Shown: positions 8,293 to 17,303 of the stretch, in pieces
Layout: each line of letters opens with the position of its first letter
How positions within the stretch are numbered: the stretch's first letter is position 1
NCBI GenBank assembly: GCA_963712655.1
Contig: CAVQIT010000001.1
Span: 124,001 to 188,000, forward strand
Direction of reading: 5' to 3'
Length of the DNA: 64,000 nucleotides
DNA from: Pollutimonas sp963712655
GTDB lineage: Bacteria > Pseudomonadota > Gammaproteobacteria > Burkholderiales > Burkholderiaceae_B
Translations under genes and position numbers: made by a program
Notes under the pieces: generated by a model
Databases searched by the model: none
What the model saw: only the letters and a program-made list of their open reading frames with translations
Told to the model about the DNA's origin: nothing

Positions 8293-9120
8293 TTACGTTC
8301 GTTGGCACTTCGGACAATAATAGGTCGCCCGCTGCCCCTGGACGATGCGCCGTATGGGGGTGGCGCAAACGCCGCAAGGCTGCTTGGCTTTTTCGTAGAC
8401 AGCGGCGTACACATCGAAATAGGCGCCCGGCTCTCCGGTTGCATTGACATAATCGCGCAGCGTGCTGCCGCCGGATTCCAGCGCCTCGCTCAGGGTTTGC
8501 CGTATGGCGTCGGCCAGCCGCCGGCACCGGTTCAGGGAAATCGCGCCGGCCGCCGCAAGAGGGTTGATGCGTGCCCGGAAAAGCGCTTCCGAAGCGTAGA
8601 TATTGCCCACTCCGACCACGATATGGCCCGCCAGCAGCGCCTGCTTGATGGCCACGGTTTTGCCTTGCAGGTGCTTATGCAGGTAGTCGGGCGTGAACAA
8701 AGGGTCGAACGGTTCTATGCCCAGTTTGGCCAGCAAGGCATGCGAGCCAAGAGGTCCGTCCGCGCTGGCATGCCACAGAATGGCGCCGAAGCGGCGCGGG
8801 TCATGCAGCAAGAATCGCGCATCGTCGAAAATCCATTCCGCATGATCGTGTTTGCGCCGCGGTTCGTCGGGCGGCGCGCGGCGCAGGGAGCCCGACATGC
8901 CCAGATGTATGATCTGGGTCCCGTGGGCGAAGTTGATCAGCAGGTATTTGCCCCGGCGCTCGCAGCTTTGGACCTCGTGTCCGCTGATGGTGTGGCCGAG
9001 GTCGGGCGGAACGGGCCAGCGCATGCGGGATTCATAAACCACAAAGTGCTTTACTACGCGGCCAGGCATAATCGTCGCTATTCCGCGACGTGTCGTTTCA
9101 ACTTCTGGTAGTTCGGGCAT
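8293..9120 (-). CDS. mutM: Formamidopyrimidine-DNA glycosylase
   Basis: A 275-residue Fpg/MutM base-excision repair enzyme that removes 8-oxoguanine and formamidopyrimidines and nicks the strand. The catalytic N-terminus MPELPEVETTRRGI provides Pro2 and Glu3. The helix-two-turn-helix region includes VGVGNIYASEALFRA, and the C-terminus carries the zinc finger with two CxxC pairs (CGVC and CPKC). Length is normal. It is divergent from the TPR gene at 9207, a conserved arrangement in the Burkholderiales. Confidence 0.96.
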   Translation of the reverse strand: MPELPEVETTRRGIATIMPGRVVKHFVVYESRMRWPVPPDLGHTISGHEVQSCERRGKYLLINFAHGTQIIHLGMSGSLRRAPPDEPRRKHDHAEWIFDDARFLLHDPRRFGAILWHASADGPLGSHALLAKLGIEPFDPLFTPDYLHKHLQGKTVAIKQALLAGHIVVGVGNIYASEALFRARINPLAAAGAISLNRCRRLADAIRQTLSEALESGGSTLRDYVNATGEPGAYFDVYAAVYEKAKQPCGVCATPIRRIVQGQRATYYCPKCQRT

Positions 9121-9206
9121 AAGGGGGTGCTAACATCCTTAAATCTAAGTGTGTAATTTTGCCATCTGGCGCTTTGTTCCGGGCGCAGTGGCGGTGATTC
9201 TCTTTA

Positions 9207-10985
9207 ATGAAACGTTCAATTCTTTCGCTGCTCGCGCTGTTTGCGCCTGTTTTGGTATCGTGGTCTATGCCGGCTTATTCGGCGCAGGCATCCAAAACAC
9301 AAGAACAAATCGAGCAAATACGCCTGCGCTCGGGCGAGCTTCCAGCCGTCAAGCTTACCGCCGATATCCTTTATCGGATACTGGCTTCTGAAATCGCCGC
9401 CCAGCGCGGCAGCTACGACATGGCCAGCCAGACGCTGCTCGATCTGGCGCGAGAAGCCTCCGATCCGCGCCTGGCAAAAAGGGCGTTTCAATTTTCCATG
9501 GCCGACCGCGACCTGCCGCGTTCGCTGAAAGCGGCGCGCGAGTGGGCGCTGCTGGCGCCCAACGATCCGGAGGCGGTAGCCGCATCGCTCGCCCTTGCCG
9601 CGTCCAACGGGCAAACATCGGGCCTGGCGACGGCGCTGCGGGCGCGCATCGACAAGGCGCAAGACAAAGACCAGGCTGTAATCCAGGCTGCCGCCATTGT
9701 CGGCAAAATGGCGGACAAGCACATGGCGCTCGATGTGCTGGAAAAAGCCCTGAGCCCTGCCGCGCTGTCTTTGCCCGTGGCGCGCCTGGCATTGTCCGAT
9801 GCGGCCTGGGCCGCCGCCGAGCCCGGACGGGCGGTCGACGAAGCGCGTCAGGCCCTGGCGCTGGATCCCGCGTCCGAAGTCGCCGCCCAGCGCGTGCTCG
9901 AATATGGCCTGAAGGTCGATGCGCCGGCCGCCATAAAGGAAACCCGCGCTTATATCGCCAAGCATCCCGGCAGCCGGAAATTGCAGCTTATGCTGGTTAA
10001 CCGGCTGGTGGACCGCAAGGATTTCACCGAGGCCCTGGCGCAAGTAAAAACCATGCGTCAACAGGCGCCGGAGGATTTCGACCTGCTCTACACCGAGGCC
10101 GAGGTCAATATGCGCGCCGAGCGTTATTCGCAGGCCCAGGCCTTGCTCGAAGAATATATCAGCGTCCAGACGCAGCGGCGCAAGTCCATCAACGACAAGG
10201 CCAGCAATGCGGTTGCCGATGCTTCCGATGCGCGCCTGCTGCTTGTGCAGATCGCCGAAAAGCAGAACCGTCTTGAAGACGCCATTGCCCAACTGGACCT
10301 GATCGACGATAGCACCCTGCATTTCCAGGCGCAGATACACAAGGCGGTGCTGCAGGCCAAGCAAGGCAATCTGGCGCGGGCGCGCCGCAGCATCGAAGCC
10401 CTCAAGCCGCGCGACAGGCACGAACGCTCGGTTGTCGCCCTGACGCTTGCGTCGATTTATCGCGACGCGGGTCGCACGGACACCGCGGTGGATATTCTGG
10501 TCAAGGCCGACGCGGCCATGCCCAATACGTCCGAAATCAAGTACGACCTGGCCATGCTGTACGAACGGCAAGGCAAATTCGACGAATTCGAAGCTCTCAT
10601 GAAACGGATCATCCAGTTGGATCCCGATAATGCCAATGCCTACAATTCGCTTGGCTACGTCTATGCCGACCAGAACCGCCAATTGGACCAGGCGCAGGAC
10701 CTGTTGGAGCGCGCGCTCGATCTCGAACCGGACAATGCCTTCATCCTGGATAGCGTGGGCTGGTACTTGTATCGCAGCGGCGACCTTGAAGCCGCAATCG
10801 AATATCTGCAGCGTTCCTACCGGCAGATGCCGTCGGCGGATGTGGCGGCTCATCTGGGCGAAGTGTTGTGGGTTGCCAAGCGCACCGACGAAGCTCAGCG
10901 CATCTGGCGCGCGGGCCTGGCCCAAGACGCCGGCAACGAGACCCTGCTCAAGACGTTGCGGCGCTTGGGGGTTACCTTGAAATGA
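9207..10985 (+). CDS. Tetratricopeptide repeat protein, periplasmic
   Basis: A 592-residue protein with an N-terminal signal peptide (about residues 1-25, ending near AYSAQ) followed by TPR-type helical pairs throughout. The clearest units lie in the C-terminal part, for example around NANAYNSLGYVYADQ and NAFILDSVGWYLYRSGD. Predicted to act as a periplasmic or outer-membrane associated scaffold. The position immediately before lolB with a 4-bp ATGA overlap (10982-10985) is conserved in betaproteobacteria, hinting at a role in envelope biogenesis, but the partner is unknown. Confidence 0.85.
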   Translation: MKRSILSLLALFAPVLVSWSMPAYSAQASKTQEQIEQIRLRSGELPAVKLTADILYRILASEIAAQRGSYDMASQTLLDLAREASDPRLAKRAFQFSMADRDLPRSLKAAREWALLAPNDPEAVAASLALAASNGQTSGLATALRARIDKAQDKDQAVIQAAAIVGKMADKHMALDVLEKALSPAALSLPVARLALSDAAWAAAEPGRAVDEARQALALDPASEVAAQRVLEYGLKVDAPAAIKETRAYIAKHPGSRKLQLMLVNRLVDRKDFTEALAQVKTMRQQAPEDFDLLYTEAEVNMRAERYSQAQALLEEYISVQTQRRKSINDKASNAVADASDARLLLVQIAEKQNRLEDAIAQLDLIDDSTLHFQAQIHKAVLQAKQGNLARARRSIEALKPRDRHERSVVALTLASIYRDAGRTDTAVDILVKADAAMPNTSEIKYDLAMLYERQGKFDEFEALMKRIIQLDPDNANAYNSLGYVYADQNRQLDQAQDLLERALDLEPDNAFILDSVGWYLYRSGDLEAAIEYLQRSYRQMPSADVAAHLGEVLWVAKRTDEAQRIWRAGLAQDAGNETLLKTLRRLGVTLK

Positions 10986-11566
10986 GTTTTTCGTTTTGGG
11001 CGCGTTCCCGGGCCTGGTGGTGCGCCGGCTTGCTTTGCCTGTTGCTGGCCGCTTGCGCCACACCGAAAAGAATAAACGATGGTCGTCCCGGCGCGGCGTT
11101 CGATCGTACGGGGCGCTTTGCCTTGAGCGTCAATTATTCCGGCGGCAAGCAAGAGGCTGTGCAGGGCGGCTTCTCCTGGCATGATACCGGCAGTATGCTC
11201 ATGCTTGACTTGGCCAACCCCCTGGGCAGCACCCTGGCGCGCGTCCAGGTCGAGCCTGGCCTGGCTACGCTTACCCGCAGCAATGGCGCAACCGAGCAAG
11301 CCGGGCATCCCGATGCGCTGGTCGAGCTTGCGCTGGGCAGTCCCATTCCAGTAGGGGGCTTGCGCGACTGGCTGCAGGGCCGCACAGGCAGCGGTCGTGT
11401 CGCGGGCCTGGAGAAAAACGCCGGCGGCCAGCCGGCCTCGTTCAGCCAGAATGGCTGGCGGGTGCAGTTGTCGCGCTACGATGCGCAGGGTCCCACCCTA
11501 TTGCAGATGAATCGCAACGACGCGAATCGAACTATCAGCGTCCGCCTTGTGGTGGATGGCGGTTGA
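10982..11566 (+). CDS. lolB: Outer-membrane lipoprotein LolB
   Basis: A 194-residue lipoprotein that receives lipoproteins from LolA and inserts them in the outer membrane. The start at 10982 overlaps the TPR gene stop. Residues 1-25 form a lipoprotein signal with lipobox LLAAC. The mature part shows the LolB pattern GRFALSVNYSGGKQEAVQGGFSWHD, then LGSTLARVQV and a PVGGLRDWLQG segment. Length is typical (about 200). ispE follows 13 bp downstream. Confidence 0.9.
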   Translation: MSFSFWARSRAWWCAGLLCLLLAACATPKRINDGRPGAAFDRTGRFALSVNYSGGKQEAVQGGFSWHDTGSMLMLDLANPLGSTLARVQVEPGLATLTRSNGATEQAGHPDALVELALGSPIPVGGLRDWLQGRTGSGRVAGLEKNAGGQPASFSQNGWRVQLSRYDAQGPTLLQMNRNDANRTISVRLVVDGG

Positions 11567-11578
11567 CCGGAGCGCGGC

Positions 11579-12505
11579 ATGGCTTTGCACGATGTACCGG
11601 CTCCGGCCAAGATCAATCTTTTCCTGCACGTAACCGGACGCCGCGACGACGGCTACCATCTGCTGCAAACCGCTTTCCGGTTTATTGACCTGTGCGACAC
11701 GCTCAGTTTCGACCTGCGCGGCGATGGCCGGATAGTGCGCGAGGGCGAGGCGATGGCCGGGCTTGCCGCCGACGATGATCTTGTCGTGCGCGCCGCCCGG
11801 GCATTGCAAAAAGCCACCGGCACGGCAAAAGGCGCGCAGATACGCTACAAAAAAAACATCCCTTCGGGCGGCGGGCTGGGCGGCGGTTCCAGCGATGCCG
11901 CGACCACGCTGATTGCCTTGAATCGCTTGTGGCAAACCAATTTAGGGCGCGACGACCTTATGCGGCTGGGCCTGTCCCTGGGCGCGGACGTGCCGGTTTT
12001 TCTTTACGGCCAGCCTGCTTTTGCGGAAGGGGTGGGCAACGTTTTTTCGCCGTTGAGCTTGCCCGAGCGGGCCTACCTTGTTGTGCAGCCGATGCAAAAC
12101 GTACCGACCGCAGGGGTATTTTCTTCCCCCGATTTGACAAGAGATTCTCCTTGGGTCAAAATGTCGGTCTTTACTGATTGGCAAACAATCAATGCGCCTA
12201 GCAACGGTTATATCGATACCGGTTTTTTTGGGCGCAATGATCTGGAATCGGTGGTTTTTGCAAATTACCCGCGTGTGCGTCGCGCTGCGATGTGGCTTAC
12301 GCAACAAGGGTTGACCGCAAGAATGACAGGCTCCGGAGCGTGCTTATTCGTTGAATTTGTAACGCTTGAGCAAGCGTCAGTGTGCCAGCAGCAAATTATC
12401 GGTAAAATGCTGGATCGTGAAAACGATGACGTAGCGGTAGTTCAAAACGCTTGGGCTTGTCCCGGGTTGCATGATCATCCGCTCCGGCACTGGATTAGCA
12501 GTTGA
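11579..12505 (+). CDS. ispE: 4-diphosphocytidyl-2-C-methyl-D-erythritol kinase
   Basis: A 308-residue GHMP kinase of the MEP isoprenoid pathway. It has PAPAKINLFLHVTGRRDDGYH at the N-terminus, the ATP loop PSGGGLGGGSSDAATTL, and ARMTGSGACLFVEF near the C-terminus, all intact. The gene ends two bases before the tRNA-Gln gene, the usual beta-proteobacterial lolB-ispE-tRNA-prs order. Confidence 0.96.
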   Translation: MALHDVPAPAKINLFLHVTGRRDDGYHLLQTAFRFIDLCDTLSFDLRGDGRIVREGEAMAGLAADDDLVVRAARALQKATGTAKGAQIRYKKNIPSGGGLGGGSSDAATTLIALNRLWQTNLGRDDLMRLGLSLGADVPVFLYGQPAFAEGVGNVFSPLSLPERAYLVVQPMQNVPTAGVFSSPDLTRDSPWVKMSVFTDWQTINAPSNGYIDTGFFGRNDLESVVFANYPRVRRAAMWLTQQGLTARMTGSGACLFVEFVTLEQASVCQQQIIGKMLDRENDDVAVVQNAWACPGLHDHPLRHWISS

Positions 12506-12507
12506 AT

Positions 12508-12584
12508 TGGGGAGTCGCCAAGCTGGTTAAGGCACTGGATTTTGATTCCAGCATGCGAAGGTTCGAATCCTTCTTCCCCAGCCA
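12508..12584 (+). tRNA. trnQ: tRNA-Gln (UUG)
   Basis: A 77-nt cloverleaf including an encoded CCA. The acceptor TGGGGAG pairs with TTCCCCA, the anticodon arm CTGGA-TTTTGAT-TCCAG presents anticodon TTG, and the T-arm GAAGGTTCGAATCCTTC is perfect. It sits between ispE and prs, the conserved place for tRNA-Gln in this group. Confidence 0.96.
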
Positions 12585-12701
12585 CTTTTTTCAAGCCATA
12601 CAGGCTTGCAGTCAACGTCAAGCTGTTGAGTCGGCCCCTAACGGCGGTGCTGGTCAACAGCTTTGTTGTTTATACGCAACGCCATCTATTAGCGATCCAT
12701 C

Positions 12702-13660
12702 ATGACACACGACAGATTCATGATTTTCACGGGCACGGCCAACACTCGGTTAGCGGCCGATGTTGCCAATCACCTTGATATGTCGCTTGGAAAGATGACA
12801 GTCGGTCGTTTCTCCGACGGCGAAGTCATGGTCGAGATCAACGAAAACGTCCGCGGCAAGGACGTCTTCGTGCTTGCAGCCCACCTGCGCGCCCGACCAA
12901 CGACAACCTGATGGAAATCATGGTCATGGTCGATGCGCTGCGCCGCGCTTCGGCCGGCCGCATCACCGCCGCGATTCCGTATTTCGGCTATGCCCGCCAG
13001 GACCGCCGTCCGCGTTCGGCGCGGGTCGCCATCTCGGCCAAGGTCGTGGCCAACATGCTGCAGGTGGTGGGCGTCGACCGCGTCCTGACCATGGACCTGC
13101 ACGCCGACCAGATCCAGGGTTTCTTCGATATTCCGGTCGACAACATCTACGCCGGCCCGATCCTGCTGGGCGACATCTGGAAGCGCAACTACCAGGACCT
13201 GGTCGTGGTGTCGCCCGACGTCGGCGGCGTGGTGCGCGCCCGCGCGCTGGCCAAGCAACTGGAAGCCGACCTGGCCATCATCGACAAGCGCCGTCCCGAG
13301 GCCAACGTGTCCGAAGTCATGAACATCATCGGCGAGGTCGAGGCCGTACCTGCATCATCATGGACGACATGGTCGACACCGCCGGCACGCTTGTGCAAGG
13401 CCGCGCAGGCTGCTTAAAGAGCGCGGCGCCGGCGACGGTCTACGCGTATTGCACGCACCCCGTGCTGTCGGGCGGGGCGGTCGCAGCGCATCGCCGAATC
13501 CGAGCTCGACGAACTGGTCGTCACCGACACGATTCCGTCTTTCGGAAGCGGCGCGGGCATGCAGGCAAAATCCGCCAGCTTGTCCTGCGCTGCGCTGATG
13601 GGCGAAACCATGCTGCGTATTTCCCGCGCCGAATCGGTCAGCTCCCTGTTCGTCGATTGA
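12702..13660 (+). CDS. prs: Ribose-phosphate pyrophosphokinase, frameshifted as read
   Basis: Segments in successive frames give a complete PRPP synthetase of about 315 residues: start ATG 12702, FTGTANTRLAADVANHL, RFSDGEVMVEINENVRG, then YFGYARQDRR, LTMDLHADQIQGFFDIPVDN, VVSPDVGGVVRARALA, CIIMDDMVDTAGTL (PRPP loop) and the C-terminus ending SLFVD at 13660. The first shift is an extra T near 12874, the second an extra C near 12893, then a missing G near 13347, with further indels near 13405-13560. Prs is essential in almost all bacteria, so these are almost certainly sequence errors. rplY follows about 125 bp downstream. Confidence 0.9.
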
Positions 13661-13786
13661 AAACCCTATACCGTTGCCTGCTGGTCGGCGGCAGGGCGGC
13701 CGGAGGCGCTGGTCGCGGCGCTAGGATGACGCGATGTCGTTTATCAACGCGGCACGCAAGCCCTTTCAGTATTTTGGAGTATTTCC

Positions 13787-14405
13787 ATGAAATTCAACGC
13801 CATTTCGCGTAGCGATCAAGGTACGAGTGCGAGCCGCCGCCTGCGCCACGCTGGCCGTGTTCCCGCCATTGTCTATGGCGGCACTGCCGAGCCGATCAAG
13901 CATCGAACTCGATCACAACGAAATCTATCCATGCCCTGCGCAAAGAAGAATTCCATGCATCCATCCTCGAGCATGCAACTGGACGGCAAGTCGTCCGAGC
14001 AAGTTCTGCTGCGCGCCGTGCAATGGCACCCGTACAAGCAGTTGGTCATGCACGTCGATTTCCAGCGTGTCGATGCTTCGCAAGCCTTGACAACCAAAGT
14101 GCCTTTGCACTTCATCAACGCCGAGAAGTCGCCTGCCGTCAAGCTTAGCGGCGCCAATCATCAGCCACGTTCTGACTGAACTCGAAATCGTCTGCCTGCC
14201 GGCCAACCTGCCCCAGTTCATCGAAGTCGATCTGGGCAACCTGCTGGCTGGCGTCACGCTGCACCTGACCGATCTCACCTTGCCCAAGGGCGTGGTCTTT
14301 GCCGCTCATGGCGGCGAGTCCAACCCTGTCGTGGCTGCGGCCCATGTCAAGGCTGGCAGCTCCAGTGCCGATGACGCGGCTTCGGATGCTCCCGCAGCCG
14401 AATAA
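13787..14405 (+). CDS. rplY: 50S ribosomal protein L25 (long, Ctc type), frameshifted as read
   Basis: The first frame reads MKFNAISRSDQGTSASRRLRHAGRVPAIVYGG from ATG 13787. After indels near 13895-13970 it resumes with VLLRAVQWHPYKQLVMHVDFQRVD, and after another near 14150 it continues ISHVLTELEIVCLPANLPQFIEVDL to an Ala/Ser-rich tail ending at 14405. The whole is about 205 residues, the expected size of an L25/Ctc protein that binds 5S rRNA. The order prs-rplY-pth is conserved. Frameshifts are probably errors, as for prs. Confidence 0.88.
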
Positions 14406-14417
14406 GCGGTTTGTCTT

Positions 14418-14454
14418 CGCAAGATTCCGGTGCCGGTCCGACCGGAATCTTGCG
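14418..14454 (+). terminator. Strong hairpin downstream of rplY
   Basis: CGCAAGATTCCGGT (14418-14431) is the exact reverse complement of ACCGGAATCTTGCG (14441-14454), a 14-bp stem with a 9-nt loop, starting 13 bp after the rplY stop. No long T-run follows, so it may act as a weak terminator or an mRNA-stabilising or attenuating structure between rplY and pth. Confidence 0.6.
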
Positions 14455-14566
14455 CGGCAAAATTCCTGCCTGCGCGACCCCGTCGGATTACGCGCCTACG
14501 GCGCTTATCCCGCACAGGCATGACAACTGAAACGAGGATTTGTCAGTAGCCTGTTTTTTTGTAGGC

Positions 14567-15172
14567 ATGGCCATGATGACTCCTCCTGTACGTCTTATTA
14601 TCGGCCTGGGTAATCCCGGCCCCGAATACGAAGCGACTCGGCATAACGCCGGCTTTTGGCTGGCGGATCATCTGGCCGACGACTTCAAGGCGGGCTTCAC
14701 GCTCGAAAAAGCGTTTTCGGCCTGGGTCGCCAAGGCGCGTTTCGAAGGCGACACGATAGTGCTGGCCAAGCCCACTACATTCATGAATCGCTCAGGCCAG
14801 GCGGCGGGCGCCCTGATGCGCTTCTACAAGCTGGTGCCCGAGCAAGTGCTGGTGTTGCACGATGAGCTGGACGTGATGCCTGGCAATGCCAAGTTGAAAC
14901 AAGGCGGCGGCCATGCCGGCCATAATGGCCTGCGCGACATCCAGGCGGCATTTTCCAGTCCGAATTTCTGGCGTTTGCGCCTGGGCATCGGCCATCCCCG
15001 CAGTCTTGGCCTGGCGCAACAGGTTGCGGCGTTCGTGCTGAATCCGCCCCGGCGCGAAGAATTGCAGGAAATCGTCGGCGCCATCGACCGCTGCCGGGCG
15101 ATTGCACCGGCCTTGCTGCGCGGCGACTATCAGCAGGCCATTAGCCAATTGCACGAGGCCAATCATGGATGA
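14567..15172 (+). CDS. pth: Peptidyl-tRNA hydrolase
   Basis: A protein of about 201 residues that frees stalled peptides from tRNA. RLIIGLGNPGPEYEATRHNAGFW holds the family Asn and catalytic His; TTFMNRSGQAAG, VLHDELDVMPGNAKLKQGGGHAGHNGLRD and the ending are typical. The ATG at 14567 was chosen; 14573 and 14576 are alternatives, and a TTG at 14540 also keeps the frame open but adds an atypical extension. The reading frame here is clean, in contrast with the preceding prs and rplY. Confidence 0.93.
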   Translation: MAMMTPPVRLIIGLGNPGPEYEATRHNAGFWLADHLADDFKAGFTLEKAFSAWVAKARFEGDTIVLAKPTTFMNRSGQAAGALMRFYKLVPEQVLVLHDELDVMPGNAKLKQGGGHAGHNGLRDIQAAFSSPNFWRLRLGIGHPRSLGLAQQVAAFVLNPPRREELQEIVGAIDRCRAIAPALLRGDYQQAISQLHEANHG

Positions 15173-15275
15173 CCATCGTTGCGGCGCCTTGGGTGCTGGC
15201 GGCACGGATAACCATTGCTTCAGCACCTTGGATGCAGACTATGCAATCCAGCTGTCTGCCGGGCCTTTGCCGTGA
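15165..15275 (+). CDS. Possible 36-residue ORF linking pth and the CPBP gene
   Basis: ATG at 15165 overlaps the pth stop (15170-15172), is preceded by GAGG at a 7-nt spacing, and its TGA (15273-15275) overlaps the putative GTG start of the next gene at 15272. The double overlap is what argues for real translation. The peptide, MDDHRCGALGAGG and on, has three Cys and no recognisable domain. It may only be a translational-coupling leader. Confidence 0.35.
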   Translation: MDDHRCGALGAGGTDNHCFSTLDADYAIQLSAGPLP

Positions 15276-16045
15276 CCGCGCAGGCCTCAGTTAAGCCAGC
15301 GCGTTTTCGCGATGAATTGCGCGACTTCGCCCGTTTTGCCATGCGTCCTCGCTTCGGGCCGCGCCTGCCCGGCCGCCACGCGGCCAATGGATGGTGGGAG
15401 GACTGGTTTCCTGGCTTGTCGATGGGCCGACTATTGAAGTGGGCTTGCTTTTTGTGGGCCGTCAATCTGGCATTCCTGGGACCTATTGCCGTGATGGCGG
15501 CAGGGGCGGGGGGCGCTACCCACAGGCTGGATATCCACAACATTCCCTGGCTGCAGGCCTTGTTATGGGCGCCTATCGTCGAAGAATTGGTATTTCGCTA
15601 CGGTTTGCGGCGCATTGCCCAGGCATGGTGGCTGACGCCCGCCGCTGTCGGCGCCATGTTCATGGGGCCGACATGGCCGGCCATATTGCTGGTCGCCGGG
15701 ATTTATGCAATATGCTGGCTGCCCTACCTGTTTGGCATGGCATATACGCGCCGCAGCCTTGCGTGGCGCTACCGCCTGATTTATCGCCGTTGCTTTCCGT
15801 GGGTGTTTCATCTGGCGTCGCTGCTGTTTGCCGCCGTGCATCTCTATAACTTCAATCTGCAGCAGACCCCCTTGTGGCTAATGCCCCTGCTGGTGCTGCC
15901 GCAATGGTTGACCGGATTGGTCCTGGGCTGGCTGCGCGTCAAGCGCGGCATAGGCGCCAGCATGTTGCTGCATGCCATGTTCAACGGCGGGCCTTTGCTG
16001 CTGGTGTGGTTGATCTTGCCGTTTGCGCCGGAACTGGCGGGTTGA
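15272..16045 (+). CDS. CPBP family intramembrane metalloprotease
   Basis: A multi-spanning membrane protein with the CPBP (Abi) signature: motif 1 EELVFRYGLRR (EExxxR), motif 2 FAAVHLYNF (FxxxH) and motif 3 HAMFN. These glutamates and histidines form the metal site of the Rce1-like glutamic/metal protease fold. Substrate is unknown; relatives act in prenyl-protein processing or bacteriocin immunity. The start is uncertain: GTG 15272 overlaps the upstream small ORF stop, ATG 15341 is an internal alternative, and a TTG at 15215 is the longest form. Confidence 0.8.
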   Translation: MTAQASVKPARFRDELRDFARFAMRPRFGPRLPGRHAANGWWEDWFPGLSMGRLLKWACFLWAVNLAFLGPIAVMAAGAGGATHRLDIHNIPWLQALLWAPIVEELVFRYGLRRIAQAWWLTPAAVGAMFMGPTWPAILLVAGIYAICWLPYLFGMAYTRRSLAWRYRLIYRRCFPWVFHLASLLFAAVHLYNFNLQQTPLWLMPLLVLPQWLTGLVLGWLRVKRGIGASMLLHAMFNGGPLLLVWLILPFAPELAG

Positions 16046-16100
16046 CTGTTTCTCTATACAATAAGCTCTTTCGTTTTTATCTTTATATTCCAGGACACTC

Positions 16101-17192
16101 ATGGCTTTGCAATGCGGCATTGTTGGTTTACCCAACGTAGGAAAATCTACGCTTTTTAATGCGTTGACCAAGGCAGGCATTGCCGCCGAGAACTATCCTT
16201 TTTGCACCATCGAACCCAATGTGGGCGTGGTAGAGGTCCCCGATGCGCGCCTGGCCGCGCTGGCCGGTATCGTCAATCCCGAACGCATTTTGCCTGCCGT
16301 CGTGGAATTCGTCGATATCGCGGGCCTGGTGGCCGGCGCTTCCAAGGGCGAAGGGCTGGGCAACCAGTTCCTGGCCAATATCCGCGAAACCGATGCTATC
16401 GTGCATGTGGTCCGCTGCTTTGAAGACGAAAATGTCATCCACGTCGCCGGCGCCATCAACCCCTTGTCCGATATCGAAGTCATCAATACCGAACTGGCGC
16501 TGGCCGATTTGAGCGCCGCCGAAAAAGCGCTGCATCGCCATCAGAAAACGGCGCGGGCCGGCGACAAGGACGCCATCAAGATGGTGGCCTTGCTTGAAAA
16601 AGTCCTGCCGGTGCTCAACGAGGCCCGCCCAGTTCGCTCCTTGGGCCTGGATGCCGATGACATGGCCTTGCTCAAGCCTTTGTGTTTTATTACCGCCAAG
16701 CCGTCCATGTACGTGGCCAATGTCAAAGAAGACGGTTTTGAAAATAATCCGCATCTGGCCGCAGTGCAAAAGTACGCTGAAGCCGAAAATGCGCCGGTGG
16801 TCGCCGTATGCGCCGCCATCGAGGCCGATATCGCCGACCTCGACGACGAAGACAAAAACGTTTTCCTGGCCGACATCGGCATGGACGAGCCAGGTTTGAA
16901 TCGCGTGATCCGCGCCGGCTATCGCCTGCTGGGGCTGCACACCTACTTTACCGCCGGCGTAAAGGAAGTGCGCGCCTGGACCATCCATCTCGGCGATACC
17001 GCGCCCAAGGCGGCGGGGGTCATTCATACCGATTTCGAACGCGGCTTCATCCGCGCCCAAACCATCGCCTACGACGACTTTATTGCTTTCAAGGGTGAGC
17101 AGGGCGCGAAGGAAGCGGGCAAAATGCGCGCCGAAGGGAAAGAGTATGTGGTCAAGGACGGCGATGTTTTGAATTTTTTGTTTAATGTGTGA
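16101..17192 (+). CDS. ychF: Ribosome-associated ATPase/GTPase YchF
   Basis: A 363-residue Obg-family P-loop protein. G1 is GLPNVGKST, G3 is DIAGLVAGASKGEGLGNQFL, and the G4 position reads NVKE rather than NKxD, the change that makes YchF prefer ATP. The C-terminal TGS domain ends KDGDVLNFLFNV. It is known to bind ribosomes and respond to oxidative stress. It closes the conserved pth-ychF housekeeping block. Confidence 0.96.
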   Translation: MALQCGIVGLPNVGKSTLFNALTKAGIAAENYPFCTIEPNVGVVEVPDARLAALAGIVNPERILPAVVEFVDIAGLVAGASKGEGLGNQFLANIRETDAIVHVVRCFEDENVIHVAGAINPLSDIEVINTELALADLSAAEKALHRHQKTARAGDKDAIKMVALLEKVLPVLNEARPVRSLGLDADDMALLKPLCFITAKPSMYVANVKEDGFENNPHLAAVQKYAEAENAPVVAVCAAIEADIADLDDEDKNVFLADIGMDEPGLNRVIRAGYRLLGLHTYFTAGVKEVRAWTIHLGDTAPKAAGVIHTDFERGFIRAQTIAYDDFIAFKGEQGAKEAGKMRAEGKEYVVKDGDVLNFLFNV

Positions 17193-17271
17193 CGGGTTTC
17201 TGAATTTGAGTGCGCGGTCTGTTGTAGCCAATCCGATTCCCAGCCTGCGCGGGCTGCCGCACGTTCTTCTT

Positions 17272-17288
17272 GCTACCATTTTGGTAGC
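17272..17288. promoter_or_regulatory. Palindrome upstream of higB, candidate HigA operator
   Basis: GCTACCA (17272-17278) and TGGTAGC (17282-17288) are exact reverse complements with a 3-bp spacer, ending 15 bp before the higB ATG. HigA antitoxins typically autoregulate by binding such palindromes over the promoter. Confidence 0.5.
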
Positions 17289-17303
17289 GTGCTAAAGTAT
17301 GGC

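Noticed and set aside
9216..11063. Long minus-strand frame of 615 codons opposite the TPR and lolB genes
   Set aside because: It is a high-GC antisense shadow: Arg/Gln/His-rich composition, no domain, and both genes on the other strand have clear families.
16128..17279. Long minus-strand frame of 383 codons opposite ychF
   Set aside because: Shadow of ychF; composition and lack of any family pattern.
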